This document shows positions 60,399-64,000 of a stretch of DNA of 64,000 nucleotides, one piece after another. The stretch is taken from assembly GCA_019055375.1 (NCBI GenBank), contig JAHQIW010000035.1:124001-188000 (forward strand), read 5' to 3'. Within the stretch, counting starts at the first letter, position 1. Each line of letters begins with the position of its first letter. The notes beneath the pieces were generated by a model that saw only the letters and a list, made by a program, of their open reading frames with translations, was not told where the DNA came from and did not search any database. The position numbers and the translations under genes were made by a program. Origin of the DNA: Parelaphostrongylus tenuis (taxonomy: Eukaryota; Nematoda; Chromadorea; Rhabditida; Metastrongylidae).

Positions 60399-61007
60399 AC
60401 GAATCTTGACAGAGTCTAATGGATCCTTCAAAAAATGATGAGCGCAGTTCGCTTTACCTTCAGATGCCCAATCAAGAAGCGCTCCTTCCATCCCGGCAAG
60501 TGAGTTGGTGTCGACCCGTAGTGAGCGACACGAGATTCATCTTTAGTCAAAACTCAAGGAATGAATTCAGTTGACATTTTTAATCGAAGGCCTTAGGAAG
60601 AAGAAATCAATCAAAGAAGTCGCAACTTTTCTTCTCTAAAGAAACTTATTTGATGTTTCTAAACTTGTATCGATGCAAGGGCAATGACAGTTGCCTTCTG
60701 TAACGACGAGACAAGGCTATGTCACAGGTGGCTTTCCAAAGTAAAATTTGCTCAACCGTAAAGATGATATCGGTTAAGTGGAAAAGTGCACTGGGCTGTG
60801 TTCTATAAATTGTTAAAAAGGGGCTATTCAAATGTCGAATAGCGATGTGATTTATCGATTTTCAGATTCTAAAAACGAGAAATCACTTATCATGTGACTG
60901 ATGCTGCATGGCTCATCACGAATGAAGTTCGAGTAACGGTGTCGCCTTGAACGTTAGGTGAGAAATGAATTTACATTGTCTAAAAATTGAATTTCAACTT
61001 ATTTAGT

Positions 61008-61271
61008 ATGATAATATTCTACATAGTGTTCCTTCAAACTTTTGGCTATAGAAGGCACACTTCTGAAAAATATTCTTCTGCCGCAAATAACAGAGGTGAT
61101 TTTACACCAATAATGTCTCCAAAACCTATTTTATTTTCTTATTCCCGTTCCTCAGTCCACTTGTGTGGAGTGTATCAAAGGAAAAACTTTATGCAAAAGT
61201 CTAAAGTTCTTTCTAGTTTGAGGTTGAACACTGCTGATATTTCTAACAACAGCGCTAAGCAAAAGATTTGA
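61008..61271 (+). CDS. Candidate small secreted protein
   Basis: ATG at 61008 lies one base after a good acceptor (TTTCAACTTATTTAG), fitting an SL trans-spliced start. The protein begins MIIFYIVFLQTFG, a short hydrophobic signal-like segment, then a basic, serine-rich stretch with YRRHTSEKYSSAANNRG and SPKPILFSYSRSSVHLCGVY, ending QKI at 61271 (87 residues). A donor GTGATT near 61096 would give a shorter first exon. No known family; the acceptor and signal-like start are the only support. Confidence 0.33.
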   Translation: MIIFYIVFLQTFGYRRHTSEKYSSAANNRGDFTPIMSPKPILFSYSRSSVHLCGVYQRKNFMQKSKVLSSLRLNTADISNNSAKQKI

Positions 61272-62215
61272 TGGTCAGTAGAGTTATAAAAAATCTTTGT
61301 GTAATTTTTTGGCAAAAGCGTATTCTCATACAAGCGCACATCCCTCACGTGAAAGTTTTTCGGATCAGGCAAAGAAATCTAAGATCTATGGTTTTCAGAA
61401 GAATTGCGGCTTGTCTTTAGTATGAAGGAAAGTTTGTACACTGGCTTCAGTGTGTCATGCACTGTTACTGATAATGGCTCTTATCACGACGAATCTTTAT
61501 AATCTAGCACCATTGATTAGCCATCATAACTTTTCAATTTGTACCGATAGATATTAGACTGCTATATATCTTCACGTATTAGTTTGAATACATGATTCCC
61601 CTTCAAGTGATACTTACCTTTCGATTAGATTAAAATTAATTCTTGAAAACGAATTGCGAAAAATGATAGCTGCTTTATAGCTCCAGTGTTTCTTACAATC
61701 CTGCCGTCGCCCAACGTGTTGTTGATCTTAAATGTTTCATATAGACCATTCCTTTCAAATCCACTTGAATGAGTGCGAAACAAAGCAACAGTTTGCACAT
61801 CAACAATGAAGCGCTCTTACAGTAGCGTCAATTTTTCCTATGGCTTAGTTTGGTGCACAACAGTGATACCGGAATTTTTTTAAATACTACACAGCTTGGA
61901 AGTAAGGAGATTTTGAGACCTACGCCGTTTCTAAGAAGAAAATTTTCTATTTATTTCGCATTCGATTGTTCACAAAATGTTTTTTCCCGTATGCTCATTT
62001 TGCTCTTCTTGATAACGACGCTTACTGCCGCGAATCAATTGATATAATACTGAGTGAAGAATTTTCTTAGGTCAGCTGTTGCTTTATAACAACATTTTAT
62101 AAATTATCGATTGATAACAAAAAGTCCTAGAAGAAACTTCTGTGCGCCAATATAAACCAGTACAAAAGTGAGGTTTTATGGAAGGCCTCCTTTTAGAATT
62201 ACTTCGCGAATTATT
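61272..62215. other. Region without recognised features
   Basis: AT-rich. The minus frame at 61175-61372 overlaps the candidate above and is probably non-coding. Confidence 0.4.
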
Positions 62216-62976
62216 GGTCCTTTTCTATTAGCGAGGATTAGATGAAGCGGCTCCTTCCCTGGACAGAGATCTTCCATTGCACTCTCATTAATTACTCGAA
62301 AGCTTGAATATTTGGCTACTGCGCTACATGGCCACTTCAAACCTTTTCTTAACTCTTTAAGAGAACGAAAATATCTATGTCTGACACAAGCGTTTTTTTT
62401 TCGCAAGACAGAGCTCTTCCTCGATACTGTCACTCTTTTTTGAGACTATTAGCAAAAATTCGATAGCGTAAGATTCAACAATTCCAACGCTATGCTTATT
62501 TTCTGGGAGGACGTATCCTCTGCAGTGTAGCAGCGAATATAAGATTGATTCACATGGGCGACCATGCGTTTTTCGGCTAATCTATGGGAGTAGGGGCGCA
62601 ACAAGGTCTGCCCGCGCTTTCAACACTGCCATCAATCGATGATGCCGAAGCGTTACACATATGAAGTGCAACTTTTGTTGCTCAATTAAGAAGTTCTTCT
62701 TCGCTTCGGAAGAAACTCCAGATAAACGTATGACTCGGATAGTATAAATTTCCTTTACACCTTCATATGCATTTCGTCATTTCGGCGATTTAATAGTAAA
62801 ATTGCGCCGGCAATGTGAAACATAATTTTATTTTGAACACTGCTGCGTTATAAGAGGGTCTTTTGAAAAAACTGCCATGTAGTGCAGTAGCCAGGGAATC
62901 ATGCTTTTGAATAGTTGCTAAAACTGTCATGAAAAAAACTTGTACTGCGAACAGGGTCCTTTTTCCATCTGTTCCC
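62216..62976. mobile_element. Long-TIR non-autonomous element, copy M4 (diverged)
   Basis: Shares TTGGCTACTGCGCTACATGG, CACTTCAAACC on the left, and GAACACTGCTGCGTTATAAG, AGGGTCTTTTGAAAAAACTG, CATGAAAAAAACTTGTACTG on the right with M1 to M3. The CATTCGCTGG ends are eroded, so boundaries are approximate. The minus frame at 62176-62433 is repeat-derived. Confidence 0.5.
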
Positions 62977-63069
62977 CGCTAACAGAAAAAATTGTATTAA
63001 TGCGACCATTATCGATCTTTTACATGTCACTTTGCAGAGAATCCTCATAAAGTGCATATATTATAGATG

Positions 63070-63074
<5 letters not shown>

Positions 63075-63152
<78 letters not shown>
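63075..63152. repeat. (TA)n microsatellite
   Basis: About 39 TA units, the longest pure tract in the window. Confidence 0.97.
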
Positions 63153-63157
<5 letters not shown>

Positions 63158-63393
63158 ACTTCGATGCTTGAATTGTCCGTCTCCACTAATAATACAGACC
63201 CAGCATGGACTAACTGTGTTGGCATGGCGGCTATGTTTCCTTGAGTTCCGAGGTCGGCCTGGCTGGGGTCGTCACAACATTAGAGCAGACGCTGGCCGTT
63301 CTGGATCAGACTGAGATCATCACCCTACCACCCACCTATCATTATCACCGGTTGGTTGATGACAACTCCGATATCATACATCCTCGCGTTGTT

Positions 63394-63470
63394 GGCGCAG
63401 TGGTAAGGACACTTTAATGGAAAGGATGAGACGCAGGTTCAACTCTTGATTAAAGTTCAAGGTCTGCAAA
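63394..63470 (+). repeat. tRNA-like sequence, probable SINE head
   Basis: GTTGGCGCAGTGGTAAGGAC and GACGCAGGTTCAACTCTTG match Pol III A- and B-box patterns with normal spacing. The acceptor stem cannot be formed, so I call a tRNA-derived repeat. Confidence 0.55.
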
Positions 63471-63737
63471 TCACAGCTTTCTTGGACGTCTTCAAAATAG
63501 TTGCTTCGTAACTATGGCCGCTTAGAAATACTCGTCATACTGATGTGACTTGTCGAATTTTGACTTAATAAACGGAAAACGAACACTTCCACACGGAGAG
63601 GAGATGAGAATTCTATTGCATACTCCACTTAGACCAACCAATAAGAGCTCCATTTCGAAACCTTTTCTAACAAGAGCTTCGCTCAATGGTAATATGGATT
63701 GCTGTCGAATCGAACAAAATAGATTAGGTAGTGGAGC

Positions 63738-63840
63738 AGGAGTGATGGCAGAACGGGAGCGTCAGTGCATGTAATTAGCACGCCTCCTTCTCCTCCCCCA
63801 GAAGGTGGAATGTGGGTCGATTACCATCTAAAGTTCATAG
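63738..63840 (+). repeat. tRNA-like sequence related to 27655-27745
   Basis: GATGGCAGAACGGGAGCGTC, AATTAGCACGCCTCC and GAATGTGGGTCGATTACC follow the order of the minus-strand copy near 27700. Confidence 0.5.
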
Positions 63841-64000
63841 TCTATAACACAACAGTATTGGTTATATACTTGTAACATTATGCTCTTGCTAAAAGAGCAG
63901 TCACATAAAGAACTCTTGTGTTTGATAAATCTCACCGCCCAACGTCGCAGACGTGTGCACCCAGTATGCAGGATACTGAAGCAGAATTTTCCGGTTCTAA

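Noticed and set aside
62176..62433. 85-residue minus-strand open frame
   Set aside because: Falls within the long-TIR element M4, which is non-coding in the other copies.
1..64000. LTR retrotransposon or endogenous virus
   Set aside because: No long terminal repeats, no gag, protease, integrase or envelope motifs seen; all reverse transcriptase sequence belongs to the non-LTR RTE family.

Overview
This window looks like gene-poor, repeat-rich nuclear DNA of a parasitic nematode. A strongylid such as a hookworm is my inference, from the RTE-clade retrotransposons, the long repeat-filled introns and the nematode-style splice sites. There is no bacterial-style gene organisation, no CRISPR array, no rRNA, and no tRNA gene I would call functional. 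Most of the recognisable sequence is mobile DNA.

The dominant element is one RTE-type non-LTR retrotransposon (APE endonuclease plus reverse transcriptase), present as six copies. Copy I (1-2120, +) is cut by the window edge. Copy II (9318-10285) is a 3' end joined to an inverted 5' leader. Copy III (18910-22265, -) is full length, with an 8-base target duplication and only two obvious frameshifts. Copy IV (34690-36925, +) is heavily decayed. Copy V (52150-55484, +) is full length and sits inside copy VI (51989-52149 and 55485-56788, -). Two internally deleted mariner copies, four copies of a long-terminal-inverted-repeat element of about 0.85 kb, tRNA-derived SINEs, several foldback repeats and TA microsatellites fill much of the rest.

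The most striking signal is hammerhead ribozyme (HHR) sequence. I find about 14 type-I HHR motifs in three stem-III classes: ACACGTGT, ACAGGCGCCTGT and ACACCGGTGT. About nine further looser HHR-like motifs end in GAAACGT. Six motifs keep every core nucleotide with convincing helices (4346-4414 +, 9817-9859 -, 29850-29900 -, 34848-34890 -, 35058-35100 +, 48360-48420 +). Many lie in pairs inside inverted-repeat elements, one ribozyme per arm on opposite strands. Two such elements (9689-10212 and 34790-35212) are bounded by 11- and 12-base target-site duplications and are inserted in RTE copies, so they were mobile. Other HHR-like sequences lie in direct repeats 320-370 bases apart, resembling retrozymes.

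The clearest host gene is a paired-box (npax-like) gene on the + strand. It has a probable first exon at 28439, a paired-domain exon at 32505-32663 and a terminal exon at 41299-41473, with introns of about 4.0 and 8.6 kb packed with the elements above. The splice phase between exons 2 and 3 fits exactly, but one extra base appears to shift the frame at the start of the paired domain. Weaker exon-like segments of unidentified genes are at 13274-14210 (+), 24154-24504 (-), 45368-45648 (-), 57284-57505 (-), 59394-59588 (-) and 61008-61271 (+). All positions were read by eye, so boundaries of degenerate repeats are approximate.
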